Assembly: GCA_963665005.2 (NCBI GenBank)
Contig: CAXXTQ010000001.1
Location: 1,860,001-1,924,000 of the forward strand
Direction of reading: 5' to 3'
Source of the DNA: G963665005 sp963665005
Lineage (GTDB): Bacteria; Bacillota; Clostridia; Christensenellales; SZUA-584
Length of the DNA: 64,000 nucleotides
The notes beneath the pieces are model-generated. The model searched no databases. It was not told the origin of the DNA and saw nothing but the letters and a program-made list of their open reading frames with translations. The translations under genes and the position numbers were made by a program. Shown here piece by piece: positions 43,042 to 51,189 of this stretch. Numbering within the stretch: the first letter of the stretch is position 1; each line of letters opens with the position of its first letter.

Positions 43042-44424
43042 TCAAACGGCATGACCATCGCTTAAGCCACGCAAAGCCATATAGGTTGGCGTATATTGAC
43101 CTGCCGCTAGAATAGGCAGGCGAATATTCTTCATTGCGGAATCTATCCTGCCACGTACGTTGACAGCGGCGGCAGACAGCACCTTCGAAGATAAAGGCTG
43201 AGCGCAAACCTCTTTATGTACCTTCTTACGCTCATAGATAATGGGCATGCCGTTCGCATCCATCACCCGCAGAGCCGCCATTTGGTTCAGATTTTCTTCA
43301 CTCCAGCCCATCGGTCTTGAGCTGAGCCTTGCCGACAGCACATGGCTGACGTGCCCCTCGGCGCTGCATCCCGGCGTATCTGCAGAACGTGCTGTGATCT
43401 GCTCCCAATGGGACATAAAATAGCGCGTATCCTCTACAAGCTGATCCTGCTTGTTTTTCGTATCCGCTTTTCCAGCAGCGTGCTCGTACAGCACGTTGAT
43501 TTGCGCTTTTGTACCCTGCCTCAATATATGGCGGCCCCATCCTCTCAGATTAGAAACCTGCGCCGTGAGGCTCATGAAGCGCTTGTTAACATGATATCTG
43601 TCCAGCAGCTTTTGGCACTTAACCAGCCATTCCTCGCCCTTATCAATCCATTTGGCCCCATCGCCCGACAGCCATATCCGCTCCAGCTTGCCGGTATCAT
43701 ATTGCTCCTCGATGTATGTGGCAACTGCTTCCCACATATCGTCCGTATCGCCATGGACCGGCCATGTCAAATACCTGACATGCCCCAGTTGTGCGCGCTT
43801 TTCATTATCCGATATATTGCCTTCATGGACGTAGACGAGCCGTACCTGGACATTTTTCCCGTTCTGCAGCGCCACATGATCTTCATCTGCTTCGACGTAT
43901 AACTCTTTACATATACGCTTTTTCCCATCGCTTTGCATCGTAGCACTTACAGGCATGTCTTTGACGTATCGACCTACACTGGTCTTACTGACCGGCTCCG
44001 GCGCAGAACTTTTCCCGCTCTTTTGATACGAAAGATCCACTGCCGATACGACAATATCCTCGCGCACATCTTCTCCAATCTGCTGATGAGGGGTAATGTT
44101 AAGCCAGTCATCGAGTAGATGCTTGTATTCCCCGGTGTCCTTGTTTCGATAATATCTGCGCCTATAGGTCAACTCTCCAACGCACGTCATAATGGCTTTC
44201 GGGTCATCCTTTCGAACGATTTCCCAGTTCTTTTGGCGCTCTTTATCTCTGCGCAATTCGTCGTCAATTTCAGCCAGTATGATCCCCAATACTTTCAGCG
44301 AAGACTCATTTACCGCTTTTTGTATATCTCTCGCCATACCCTTAATTCCATCCGGGCTGCCTTTCGATGAAATTTTTGTCATTTGACACATGACATTTGA
44401 CACAATCTGTTGTATGCTCTTCAT
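43042..44424 (-). CDS. ISLre2 family transposase
   Basis: The 460-residue protein matches the ISLre2 (UPF0236) family: CVGELTYRRRYYRNKDTGEYKHLLDDWLNI near residue 85, SYQKSGKSSAPEPVSKTSVGRYVK, LYVEADEDHVALQNGK (acidic catalytic region) and IWLSGDGAKWIDKGEEWL. The frame is intact. The ATG follows AAGGAGG. I could not define terminal repeats for the element on either side. Confidence 0.9.
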   Translation of the reverse strand: MKSIQQIVSNVMCQMTKISSKGSPDGIKGMARDIQKAVNESSLKVLGIILAEIDDELRRDKERQKNWEIVRKDDPKAIMTCVGELTYRRRYYRNKDTGEYKHLLDDWLNITPHQQIGEDVREDIVVSAVDLSYQKSGKSSAPEPVSKTSVGRYVKDMPVSATMQSDGKKRICKELYVEADEDHVALQNGKNVQVRLVYVHEGNISDNEKRAQLGHVRYLTWPVHGDTDDMWEAVATYIEEQYDTGKLERIWLSGDGAKWIDKGEEWLVKCQKLLDRYHVNKRFMSLTAQVSNLRGWGRHILRQGTKAQINVLYEHAAGKADTKNKQDQLVEDTRYFMSHWEQITARSADTPGCSAEGHVSHVLSARLSSRPMGWSEENLNQMAALRVMDANGMPIIYERKKVHKEVCAQPLSSKVLSAAAVNVRGRIDSAMKNIRLPILAAGQYTPTYMALRGLSDGHAV

Positions 44425-44481
44425 AGGTCGCCTCCTTAGCTTTGGTGGCCAACCTATATTCTAAGGGCTTATGGCGATTTT

Positions 44482-44511
44482 TTCCACCCACCCCCGCGGG
44501 GGTGGGTGGAA
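44482..44511. repeat. Perfect 30-bp palindrome
   Basis: TTCCACCCACCCCCG is followed directly by its exact reverse complement. It lacks a T tail of terminator type. Confidence 0.9.
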
Positions 44512-44712
44512 CTTTCTCTGCGTCTTTCGTTTTCCTACAGTAACTTTACACCATGCACAAAGTTCTCGACCGAGCCATTTTGGATAATAGCAGTGTAATA
44601 GCGGTGTAACACACTACACTTTGCTTCGCAAAGCAGTGTGCCAAAAGGGGAATTTTTCCCCTTTGGAAACCCTCTTTTTGTAAGCAGCCAGCCTCTTAAC
44701 ACTTATTATGTG

Positions 44713-44741
44713 TTTACACACTTTCTTAATACGTGTATAAT
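44713..44741 (+). promoter_or_regulatory. Promoter of the Xre-DUF6414-recombinase operon
   Basis: TTTACA at 44713-44718, 17 bp, then TATAAT at 44736-44741. A TGTGTTTACACA near-palindrome (44710-44721) overlaps the -35 and is a candidate Xre operator. Confidence 0.7.
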
Positions 44742-44765
44742 GGCAATATGTAAGGAGGCTGCCGT

Positions 44766-45134
44766 ATGAATGAAGTTGGAACCAGATTGCGCGCCCTGCG
44801 CGAAACGCTTCGCATGTCTCAAAAGGACATCGCGAATATCCTCGAAGTCACGCAGACTAGCGTTTACCGTTACGAAACGGGCTTGGCCGAGCCGCCCATC
44901 AAAACCATGCTCTGGTATGCAGATTATTTTGACGTTTCGATGGACTATATCTATGGGCGCACGGATAATCCGCAGGGCAGGCTATACAAATATGAGCCGC
45001 AGGCATTTACGGAGCACATGAAGGACAAAGAGGAATGGGCGCAGTTCGTGGAGATGTGCTTTGACCCCAATTCACCAATGAGCGCCCGTCTCAAAGAAAC
45101 GTTAATGCAGATGATGGGAGGAAACGAAAAATGA
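44766..45134 (+). CDS. Xre-type helix-turn-helix regulator
   Basis: The Cro/C1-type HTH occupies residues 5-60 (LRALRETLRMSQKDIANILEVTQTSVYRYETG), followed by MDYIYGRTDNPQG and a variable C-terminal segment. It likely represses the operon that also encodes the serine recombinase. The ATG follows AAGGAGG. Its stop overlaps the start of the next gene (ATGA). It has higher GC than that next gene. Confidence 0.92.
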   Translation: MNEVGTRLRALRETLRMSQKDIANILEVTQTSVYRYETGLAEPPIKTMLWYADYFDVSMDYIYGRTDNPQGRLYKYEPQAFTEHMKDKEEWAQFVEMCFDPNSPMSARLKETLMQMMGGNEK

Positions 45135-46030
45135 AACAGTTTATTTACCTTGATATTGATATTATCAATTCAATTATTGCTCAAAAGGATAAAGGATTAG
45201 TATCTGAGTTTTCAAGTGAACAAGATCAACTCGATAGCAAGACAAAAACCTCTACTGGTCAGGCTTCATTAAAAGCCGAAGGTGAGGGTGGCTTATGGAA
45301 ACTTGCAAAAGTTGGTGCGGAGATATCTATTAGCGGAGGTATTTCATCAGAAACCCAATCGCAATTGCTACTTAAAGAAATTGCTACAAAAACATTGCAT
45401 GATGCAGCATTTGATATTGCATATGAACAAATTAAAAAAAATTATGATTTGGAACCAGTCAGTGCCGAAATAGGCTCTTTTGTGGAGTTGGATAGAATAT
45501 TTGAATTCGTTGATATGGACTATATTAATATGCTGTTTGCAAAAGATAGTTTTATCGATTTCCTTAAAAAAACATCTAAAGAAAAAATCGAAGTAACTAT
45601 GGCCCAAGAGACAACAGAAAATCTTACTCGTGACCAAAGAAGGAAAGCTGGGGCTATCATAAAGAAAAAAGTACAAAAACTCGTTGGCGATAGCTATAAA
45701 CAATACGATGATATATCCGATATTGTGCAAGCAATCAGACATGTAATCCCTTATAATAGAATGCTAATATCCTATGATGGATTTCTTATCCCTTTAGAAG
45801 ACAATTACTTTCGGGATAATCCTAAAACCATGGGATTTAAACACGGTGGTGAAATAACTTGCGTTGGTTATATTACCAATCTTATTGGTAAAGATACTGA
45901 CCCTGGTGATTCATCAAATGTTTTTGCTTCATTGCAGTTTTTTGTAAATGAAGCGTTACGTACTCTCTTACCTACCAAAGAAGAAAATATATATGTTGTT
46001 CATCCAGTAGCAATTTATTATGGCAAATGA
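45131..46030 (+). CDS. DUF6414 family protein, AT-rich cargo gene
   Basis: The 299-residue protein begins MKQFIYLDIDIINSIIAQKDKGLV, fitting the DUF6414 family of unknown function. A Lys/Glu-rich middle has no membrane segment. The C-terminal part (RMLISYDGFLIPLEDNYFRDNP, then CVGYITNLIG) looks like a mixed alpha/beta domain. The gene is distinctly AT-rich compared with the regulator before it and the recombinase after it. It is coupled to both: a 4-bp overlap upstream and a 14-bp gap downstream. It is probably accessory cargo slotted into the integration operon. Confidence 0.65.
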   Translation: MKQFIYLDIDIINSIIAQKDKGLVSEFSSEQDQLDSKTKTSTGQASLKAEGEGGLWKLAKVGAEISISGGISSETQSQLLLKEIATKTLHDAAFDIAYEQIKKNYDLEPVSAEIGSFVELDRIFEFVDMDYINMLFAKDSFIDFLKKTSKEKIEVTMAQETTENLTRDQRRKAGAIIKKKVQKLVGDSYKQYDDISDIVQAIRHVIPYNRMLISYDGFLIPLEDNYFRDNPKTMGFKHGGEITCVGYITNLIGKDTDPGDSSNVFASLQFFVNEALRTLLPTKEENIYVVHPVAIYYGK

Positions 46031-46044
46031 GGTGATGATACGAA

Positions 46045-47613
46045 ATGAAAGGCATCATTTACGCACGTTACAGTTCGGACAGCCAACGCGAAGAATCCAT
46101 CGAAGGCCAAATCCGCGAGTGCATGGAATACGCCGAGCGCAACGATATTACCGTTCTGTCCAGCTACATTGACCGGGCTTTGTCCGCCAAGACCGACAAC
46201 CGCCCGGAGTTCCAGCGCATGATTAAGGACAGCGCCAAGCACCTGTTTGATGTGGTCATTGTCTGGAAGCTGGACAGGTTCGCCCGCAACCGATATGACA
46301 GCGCTCATTACAAAACTATCCTGCGCAAAAACGGTGTAAAGGTGGTGTCGGCAAAGGAAGCGATCGCGGAGGATTCCACTGGCATTTTGCTGGAATCGCT
46401 GCTGGAAGGGTATGCTGAATTTTATTCCGCCGAACTGTCTGAAAAGGTGACGCGCGGCCTGACGGAAAATGCGCTTAAGCACAGATACAATGGCGGTGGC
46501 GTTCCTGTCGGATATATTATTGATACGGACAAGCATTACCAGATCGACCCGCTAACCGCGCCGCTTGTTCTGGAAGCCTTCACCCGCTATTCAGAGGGCG
46601 AGACCATCAAACAACTTGTAGACTGGCTGAACGCGCAGGGCATCCAGTCTTGCCGCAAGCGGCCCATGCGGATTGACTGTGTTAACCGTTTGCTGCGAAA
46701 CCGCCGCTACATTGGTGAGTACAGTTACCGCGATATTGTGGAGCCGGACGCCATTCCCGCTATTGTACCTAAAGACTTGTTTGAGCGGGTGCAGGAACGA
46801 CTTATCAGGAACAAGAAAGCGCCCGCGCGGTTCAAGGCCATAGAGGAACGATATCTTTTAACGATTAAGCTGTTTTGCGGCAAGTGCGGCGCTTACATGG
46901 TGGGCGAAAGCGGCACCAGCCATACGGGAAAATTCCATCAGTATTACAAATGCGTCACCGCCAAGAAGAAGCAGGGTTGCAAGAAGAAAACGGTGAGAAA
47001 AGAATGGATAGAAGATATCGTGGTGAATGAAACTCTTGTAATGCTTCAGGACGATAACATCCTGCTATATATCATTGACACGGCGATGGGATTGCAGGCC
47101 AGAGAGAACACCACGTTGCCTCATCTGAAACAGCAGCTTGCTGAAACGGAGCGGAGTATTAAAAACATGCTGGACGCCATCCAGCAGGGCATTTTCAATT
47201 CCTCTACCAAGCAGCGTCTTGACGAGTTGGAACAGACAAAAAGCGATCTTGAGGTCAGCATCCTTCAGGAGGAAATGCAAAAACCGCTTTTGACGCGGGA
47301 GCAGATTGCCTATTTTCTGCACAGGTTCAGGGATATTGACGTGACCAATCAGGAACAGCGGCAAAAACTGATTGACATTTTCGTTAACGCGATATACCTG
47401 TACGATGATAAGATCGTGTTCACGTTCAACTATAAGGACGGGACAACGACCATAACAATGGCTGATATTGAGGGTTCGGATTTATGTATGAGCGGTGCAC
47501 CAAAAGAAAAAGCCGGGTTTATCCCGGCTTTTTTATGTGGATTGTGTAAAGCGGACTTGAACACGAAATTGCCGCCTTCAGCCGATCCCCTGCCCTGTCG
47601 ATTCAATCAATAA
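46045..47613 (+). CDS. Large serine recombinase (integrase of the element)
   Basis: The N-terminal resolvase domain has the catalytic Ser in IIYARYSSDSQREESIEGQ and WKLDRFARNR. A recombinase domain (HRYNGGGVPVGYIID...) follows, then a zinc ribbon (FCGKCGAYMV ... YKCVTAKKKQGC) and a coiled coil near residues 355-420. It would integrate and excise the element. GAGGTGATG overlaps the stop of the DUF6414 gene. The last 40 or so codons are odd: they run through a strong intrinsic terminator (47507-47534) and then through a GC-rich tail that overlaps the next gene. Confidence 0.92.
   Translation: MKGIIYARYSSDSQREESIEGQIRECMEYAERNDITVLSSYIDRALSAKTDNRPEFQRMIKDSAKHLFDVVIVWKLDRFARNRYDSAHYKTILRKNGVKVVSAKEAIAEDSTGILLESLLEGYAEFYSAELSEKVTRGLTENALKHRYNGGGVPVGYIIDTDKHYQIDPLTAPLVLEAFTRYSEGETIKQLVDWLNAQGIQSCRKRPMRIDCVNRLLRNRRYIGEYSYRDIVEPDAIPAIVPKDLFERVQERLIRNKKAPARFKAIEERYLLTIKLFCGKCGAYMVGESGTSHTGKFHQYYKCVTAKKKQGCKKKTVRKEWIEDIVVNETLVMLQDDNILLYIIDTAMGLQARENTTLPHLKQQLAETERSIKNMLDAIQQGIFNSSTKQRLDELEQTKSDLEVSILQEEMQKPLLTREQIAYFLHRFRDIDVTNQEQRQKLIDIFVNAIYLYDDKIVFTFNYKDGTTTITMADIEGSDLCMSGAPKEKAGFIPAFLCGLCKADLNTKLPPSADPLPCRFNQ
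47507..47534 (+). terminator. Intrinsic terminator inside the recombinase frame
   Basis: AAAAAGCCGGG / CCCGGCTTTTTT perfect stem with a 5-base loop and six T. It lies 80 bp before the recombinase stop codon. Confidence 0.85.
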
Positions 47614-48937
47614 TTTCTATATTCAAATCTTCGTCAATTTTTAAGCTGCAGTATTTTGTAGATGCGCCGTTGCATGTATAAAAAATTATATCGGCAATAA
47701 TATAATTCCCCGAGCTGTACATAGAAGCTGAATAGCGCATATTATCAACTTTGAGCTGCGAAGAGATTTCAGAAAAATCTATAAATCCCAGTTCGCTGCC
47801 ATCCTTGCTTAAATAACCTATGTTAGTGTTAATATTTCCAAAGCCCGAATTCTTTTCATAATTTTCAATATAAAAAACTTTATTCTCGCATACCGCAATC
47901 TGAGAATAGTTAATATTCGGGTCTGCTTTTTCTCTTGAGCTGTATGTTAATATAAGCCTTTGTTTATCGTCTTTTGTAAAACGTATTATTACATCAAGAT
48001 GCCCGCCGAACTCTGTTCTTTCAATGAAATATAATGCGTCCTCATCAGCCTGCAAATAAAATATTTTCACATCGCAGGCGTAATAATCTGCTGCATCGTA
48101 AACGACGCTGCTCTCGCCGTCCGCCGAGCTTTCCATAAATATCTTTTTACCATCAGTCCAATATATATCTTCGGGCGGCGGAATTTTTTCAATATTTAAA
48201 TCTTTATCAATGCGCAGATAATGTGTAGAATAATTTCCGCTTACATTTACGTTATCTTGGAAAATTAAACTTACTTCCAAATACAAAAACTCCTCGTCGC
48301 TTCTTATACCAACATGCCCATAATATGGCTCTGCGCCGAACTGTGCCGCATACGATTTCATGTCGAGCATATTTCTTGTTTTGCCGTCTTTTCCGACGTC
48401 TCCTATACCACACGAGTCAAAACCGTCTACTATATAAAACAGTCTGTCACTAAAACTCACCAAATTGCTGAAACCAATCGGGCCTTCCATATTATTAAGT
48501 ATCCGGCGATTTTCTCCGTCAGTATCTATACGCACAATAAAATGAGTCATATCAAAATTAAAGCTGCCGTTTTCATCTTTAGTGCCGCTGCTTTCGGTAA
48601 AAAACAAATAATCTTGTGTTATTAAATTAGAAAGAATAATTTCCACATCATTATAATAATCGTTTGCATCATATATGACGGTATTTTCATTATCTGAAGC
48701 TTTATATATTTTTGTGCCTTCTGCAAAATACGTATATTGCGGTTTTTGCTCGGGTGTTGATGCTGCGCTTTGAATGGGCTTGGTTTTAGACGGTACAGGC
48801 AGAGTTTGGGTAGGAGAAACGCTCGGCTTCGCAGTGCCTGTTTGTGCGGGTAATAAAGCGCCGCTTTGCTCGGACGTACAGCTTACCGTAAAAGCAAGAC
48901 AGAATAATATCATAATTATCAGCAAAAATCTTTTCAT
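47603..48937 (-). CDS. Secreted lipoprotein, beta-propeller-like (DUF5050-like)
   Basis: The signal peptide MKRFLLIIMILFCLAFTVSC ends with the lipobox Cys at residue 20. A Ser/Thr/Pro-rich linker follows, then repeated blocks such as ADYYACDVKIFYLQADEDALYFIE and VCENKVFYIENYE, typical of DUF5050-like propeller repeats on the cell surface. The ATG at 48937 with GGAG upstream is preferred over 48952. Its 3' end overlaps the convergent recombinase by 11 bp, so this end touches the mobile-element boundary. The function is unknown. Confidence 0.75.
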   Translation of the reverse strand: MKRFLLIIMILFCLAFTVSCTSEQSGALLPAQTGTAKPSVSPTQTLPVPSKTKPIQSAASTPEQKPQYTYFAEGTKIYKASDNENTVIYDANDYYNDVEIILSNLITQDYLFFTESSGTKDENGSFNFDMTHFIVRIDTDGENRRILNNMEGPIGFSNLVSFSDRLFYIVDGFDSCGIGDVGKDGKTRNMLDMKSYAAQFGAEPYYGHVGIRSDEEFLYLEVSLIFQDNVNVSGNYSTHYLRIDKDLNIEKIPPPEDIYWTDGKKIFMESSADGESSVVYDAADYYACDVKIFYLQADEDALYFIERTEFGGHLDVIIRFTKDDKQRLILTYSSREKADPNINYSQIAVCENKVFYIENYEKNSGFGNINTNIGYLSKDGSELGFIDFSEISSQLKVDNMRYSASMYSSGNYIIADIIFYTCNGASTKYCSLKIDEDLNIEIID

Positions 48938-49005
48938 ATAAATTTCTCCCATAAATTAACATATATTGTATCTCTGTACAAACAAAAAATCAAGTAAACA
49001 AAATA

Positions 49006-49048
49006 TAAAAAACAAGGCTGCGCCCGAAATAAGAGCGTGCCTCGTTTT
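49006..49048 (-). terminator. Terminator after the MerR gene
   Basis: AAACAAGGC...GCCTCGTTTTT with an inner GCGC/GCGT pairing; T or A runs flank both sides, so it could act in both directions. Confidence 0.65.
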
Positions 49049-49059
49049 TATTTGAATAA

Positions 49060-49797
49060 TTATTTACTCTTGAAAGTTTTTTCGTCTGCATATTTTTCTA
49101 CGCAATAACCTTCGTATCCGCATGTCGTACATTTTAATTTTCTTGTCTTTGGCGTATGTTTTGCAAACAAGAATTCTTTTAGCTTCGGTCTGAAATTAGC
49201 GCTGCATTCGGGACATATATATGCCGTATTTTTATAATACATTCTCGTCATAAGAATACCAAGCAAAATAACAATAGGCATACCGACGGCAAAAGGCAGC
49301 CATATTCCTTTTACAGCCCAGAGAACGATCGTGGCGATCTCTATGATATCCATGACGATACCAACGATGAGCATAATCCCGTGCACCTTTCTTAGTTTTT
49401 TCTTTTCGCTCATGATTTTTTCTATGTCATTTATAGAATTGACAGATATGGCCTTTGTATCGCGTATACTCTTTTTGATAGCTTCAATGGCATCTTTTTG
49501 TTTTTGCATATCAGCTATCTTCGTATCCAGGCTCTTTAGCTGCTGCTCGAGCAAAAGCAAGAGTATTTTGCCCGGGTTTTTACTGTCCATAATTCCTCTT
49601 ATAGAATCAAGAGAAAGCCCGAGGCTTTTTAAAAGGCAGATAGTGCGCAGCTTTTTCAAGTCGTCTTCGCTGTAAAGCCTTCTTCCGCCTTCGGTTAAAT
49701 CTGTTGGTTTGAGCAGTTCCTTAATATCATAGAATTGTACCGTCCTTATCGAAATCTCACATAATTTTGCCATATCGCCTGTCGTGTATTTTGACAT
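49060..49797 (-). CDS. MerR family regulator with membrane helices and zinc ribbon
   Basis: The N-terminal MerR HTH reads SKYTTGDMAKLCEISIRTVQFYDIKELLKP, with GRRLYSEDDLKKLRTICLLKSLGLSL. A coiled coil follows (residues 75-130). Two hydrophobic helices (GIMLIVGIVMDIIEIATIVLW and AVGMPIVILLGILM) come next, then a zinc ribbon (YICPECSANFRP ... LKCTTCGYEGYC). The combination suggests a membrane-tethered sensor. The ATG at 49797 follows GGGAGG. The promoter region carries a dyad operator. Confidence 0.85.
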   Translation of the reverse strand: MSKYTTGDMAKLCEISIRTVQFYDIKELLKPTDLTEGGRRLYSEDDLKKLRTICLLKSLGLSLDSIRGIMDSKNPGKILLLLLEQQLKSLDTKIADMQKQKDAIEAIKKSIRDTKAISVNSINDIEKIMSEKKKLRKVHGIMLIVGIVMDIIEIATIVLWAVKGIWLPFAVGMPIVILLGILMTRMYYKNTAYICPECSANFRPKLKEFLFAKHTPKTRKLKCTTCGYEGYCVEKYADEKTFKSK

Positions 49798-49832
49798 AGA
49801 TTTCACCTCCCATTAAGGCGTATGCTACTATA

Positions 49833-49864
49833 TTACGTAACGTCATGAGCAATAGGTTACGTAA
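49833..49864. promoter_or_regulatory. Dyad operator upstream of the MerR gene
   Basis: TTACGTAAC (49833-49841) and GTTACGTAA (49856-49864) are exact inverted copies separated by 14 bp. Each arm contains the self-complementary TTACGTAA. The position 36 bp upstream of the merR start fits autoregulation. Confidence 0.75.
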
Positions 49865-49928
49865 GGGGATTTTTTTGTTTTTTTATAATTTTTTTCGTAA
49901 TCATTATACCATATTCAAAATTGCCTAC

Positions 49929-49965
49929 AAAAAAAGAGCAGCCGTGTAAATCCGACCGCTCTTTT
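49929..49965 (-). terminator. Terminator of gap
   Basis: On the minus strand AGAGCGGTCG pairs with CGGCTGCTCT (two G-U pairs), followed by a T run. Confidence 0.8.
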
Positions 49966-49984
49966 GATAGTTCTTATTTAAATA

Positions 49985-50989
49985 TTAGTCGACCGAAGCC
50001 ATGTACTCTATAAGGTTAATAACTTTGTTTGAATAACCCCATTCGTTGTCGTACCATGCAACAAGCTTTACGAAGTTTTTGTTGAGCATAATGCCGGCAT
50101 TAGCGTCAAATATGCTTGTTCTTGCATCGCCGATAAAGTCAGAAGAAACAACCATGTCTTCTGTATAACCGACTATGCCTGCCATCTCGCCTTCAGAAGC
50201 TGCTTTCATAGCAGCTTTGATTTGCTCGTATGTAGTATCTTTCTCTAAGCGCACGGTAAGGTCTACAACCGATACGTCAGCCGTAGGAATGCGGAATGCC
50301 ATTCCTGTAAGCAATCCATTTAGCTTAGGTATAACCTTGCCTACAGCCTTTGCAGCGCCTGTAGAAGACGGTATGACATTAAATGCTGCTCCCCTGCCGC
50401 CTCTCCAGTCTTTCTTGGATGGGCCGTCTACCGTTTTTTGCGTAGAAGTAGTTGCGTGAACAGTTGTCATAAGCCCTTCGACTATACCAAAATTATCATC
50501 GATAACCTTAGCAAGAGGTGCAAGGCAGTTTGTTGTGCATGATGCGTTAGAGACAACTTTCATATCAGAGCTGTAAGTCTTTTCGTTAACTCCCATAACA
50601 AACATCGGAGCATCTGCAGATGGTGCAGAGATAACGACCTTTTTAGCGCCGCCCTTGAAGTGTGCGCTAGCAGATTCAATATCTTTGAAAACGCCAGTAG
50701 ATTCTACGATATATTCCGCGCCGCATTCGCTCCACGGAATTTCCGCCGGATTCATGCAGGAATACACCTTAATCTGCTTACCATTAACTATGATAGTGCC
50801 GTCTTTGCTTTCTACCGTACCGTCAAAGCGGCCGTGAACTGTGTCGTACTTGAGCATATAAACCATATACTCGGGATTGATGAAAGGGTCGTTAACGCCC
50901 AGAACCTCTACGTTCGGGTTGCTTGCCGCCGCGCGGAATACTAACCTTCCGATTCTTCCGAAACCATTGATACCTACTTTAATTGCCAT
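49985..50989 (-). CDS. gap: Glyceraldehyde-3-phosphate dehydrogenase, type I
   Basis: This central glycolytic enzyme oxidises GAP with NAD and phosphate. The Rossmann start is KVGINGFGRIGRLVFRAA. The active site SNASCTTNCLAP holds the catalytic Cys, and FRIPTADVSVVDLTV and WYDNEWGYSNKV are intact. The length of 334 residues is standard. It is monocistronic, with an ATG and a terminator after it. Confidence 0.98.
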   Translation of the reverse strand: MAIKVGINGFGRIGRLVFRAAASNPNVEVLGVNDPFINPEYMVYMLKYDTVHGRFDGTVESKDGTIIVNGKQIKVYSCMNPAEIPWSECGAEYIVESTGVFKDIESASAHFKGGAKKVVISAPSADAPMFVMGVNEKTYSSDMKVVSNASCTTNCLAPLAKVIDDNFGIVEGLMTTVHATTSTQKTVDGPSKKDWRGGRGAAFNVIPSSTGAAKAVGKVIPKLNGLLTGMAFRIPTADVSVVDLTVRLEKDTTYEQIKAAMKAASEGEMAGIVGYTEDMVVSSDFIGDARTSIFDANAGIMLNKNFVKLVAWYDNEWGYSNKVINLIEYMASVD

Positions 50990-51140
50990 TTTATTTTTCC
51001 TCCTATATAAATTAAAATTTTACAAATCTAATTTGTCTGAAAATATTCTTCTTAATAATAAAGCATTCTGCCGATAAATACAACAATCAAAATACAAAAA
51101 GCAAACCATATGTTGATTATTATTGCCTTAAAAACTCTTA

Positions 51141-51184
51141 AAAATAAGCCCGTTTTGTTTAGGAACGGGCTTATTTAAAACAAA
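51141..51184. terminator. Terminator at the end of the decarboxylase operon
   Basis: AATAAGCCCGTT / AACGGGCTTATT, a 12-bp perfect stem followed by A/T runs on both sides, 6 bp after the oadA stop. Confidence 0.85.
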
Positions 51185-51189
51185 TTTTT

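Larger units (their letters stand above)
44425..44765 (+). promoter_or_regulatory. Palindrome-rich control region before the Xre gene
   Basis: This 341-bp stretch has no gene. It holds a perfect 30-bp GC-rich palindrome (44482-44511), a GCTTTGC/GCAAAGC-type hairpin near 44620-44641, a CCAAA-GGGGAA/TTCCCC-TTTGG hairpin at about 44641-44667, and the promoter of the operon. Repeated GTGTAA/TTACAC motifs occur throughout. Such density suggests replication, transfer or recombination sites of the mobile element. Confidence 0.55.
39152..47613 (+). mobile_element. Integrative mobilizable element with MobV and serine recombinase
   Basis: The segment carries a mobilization module (Cys-rich VLP protein, small protein, MobV relaxase) at its left. 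At its right is a regulator-cargo-serine recombinase operon. Most genes have clearly higher GC and different codon use than the flanks. A further lgt plus ISLre2 block with other composition is nested inside. The ends are approximate: I could not identify matching att cores. The left limit is between 39036 and 39152; the right limit is at or just after the recombinase. Confidence 0.75.

Noticed and set aside
44482..44511. The palindrome as an ISLre2 terminal repeat
   Set aside because: No matching copy is present at the other end of the transposase region (42959-43041).
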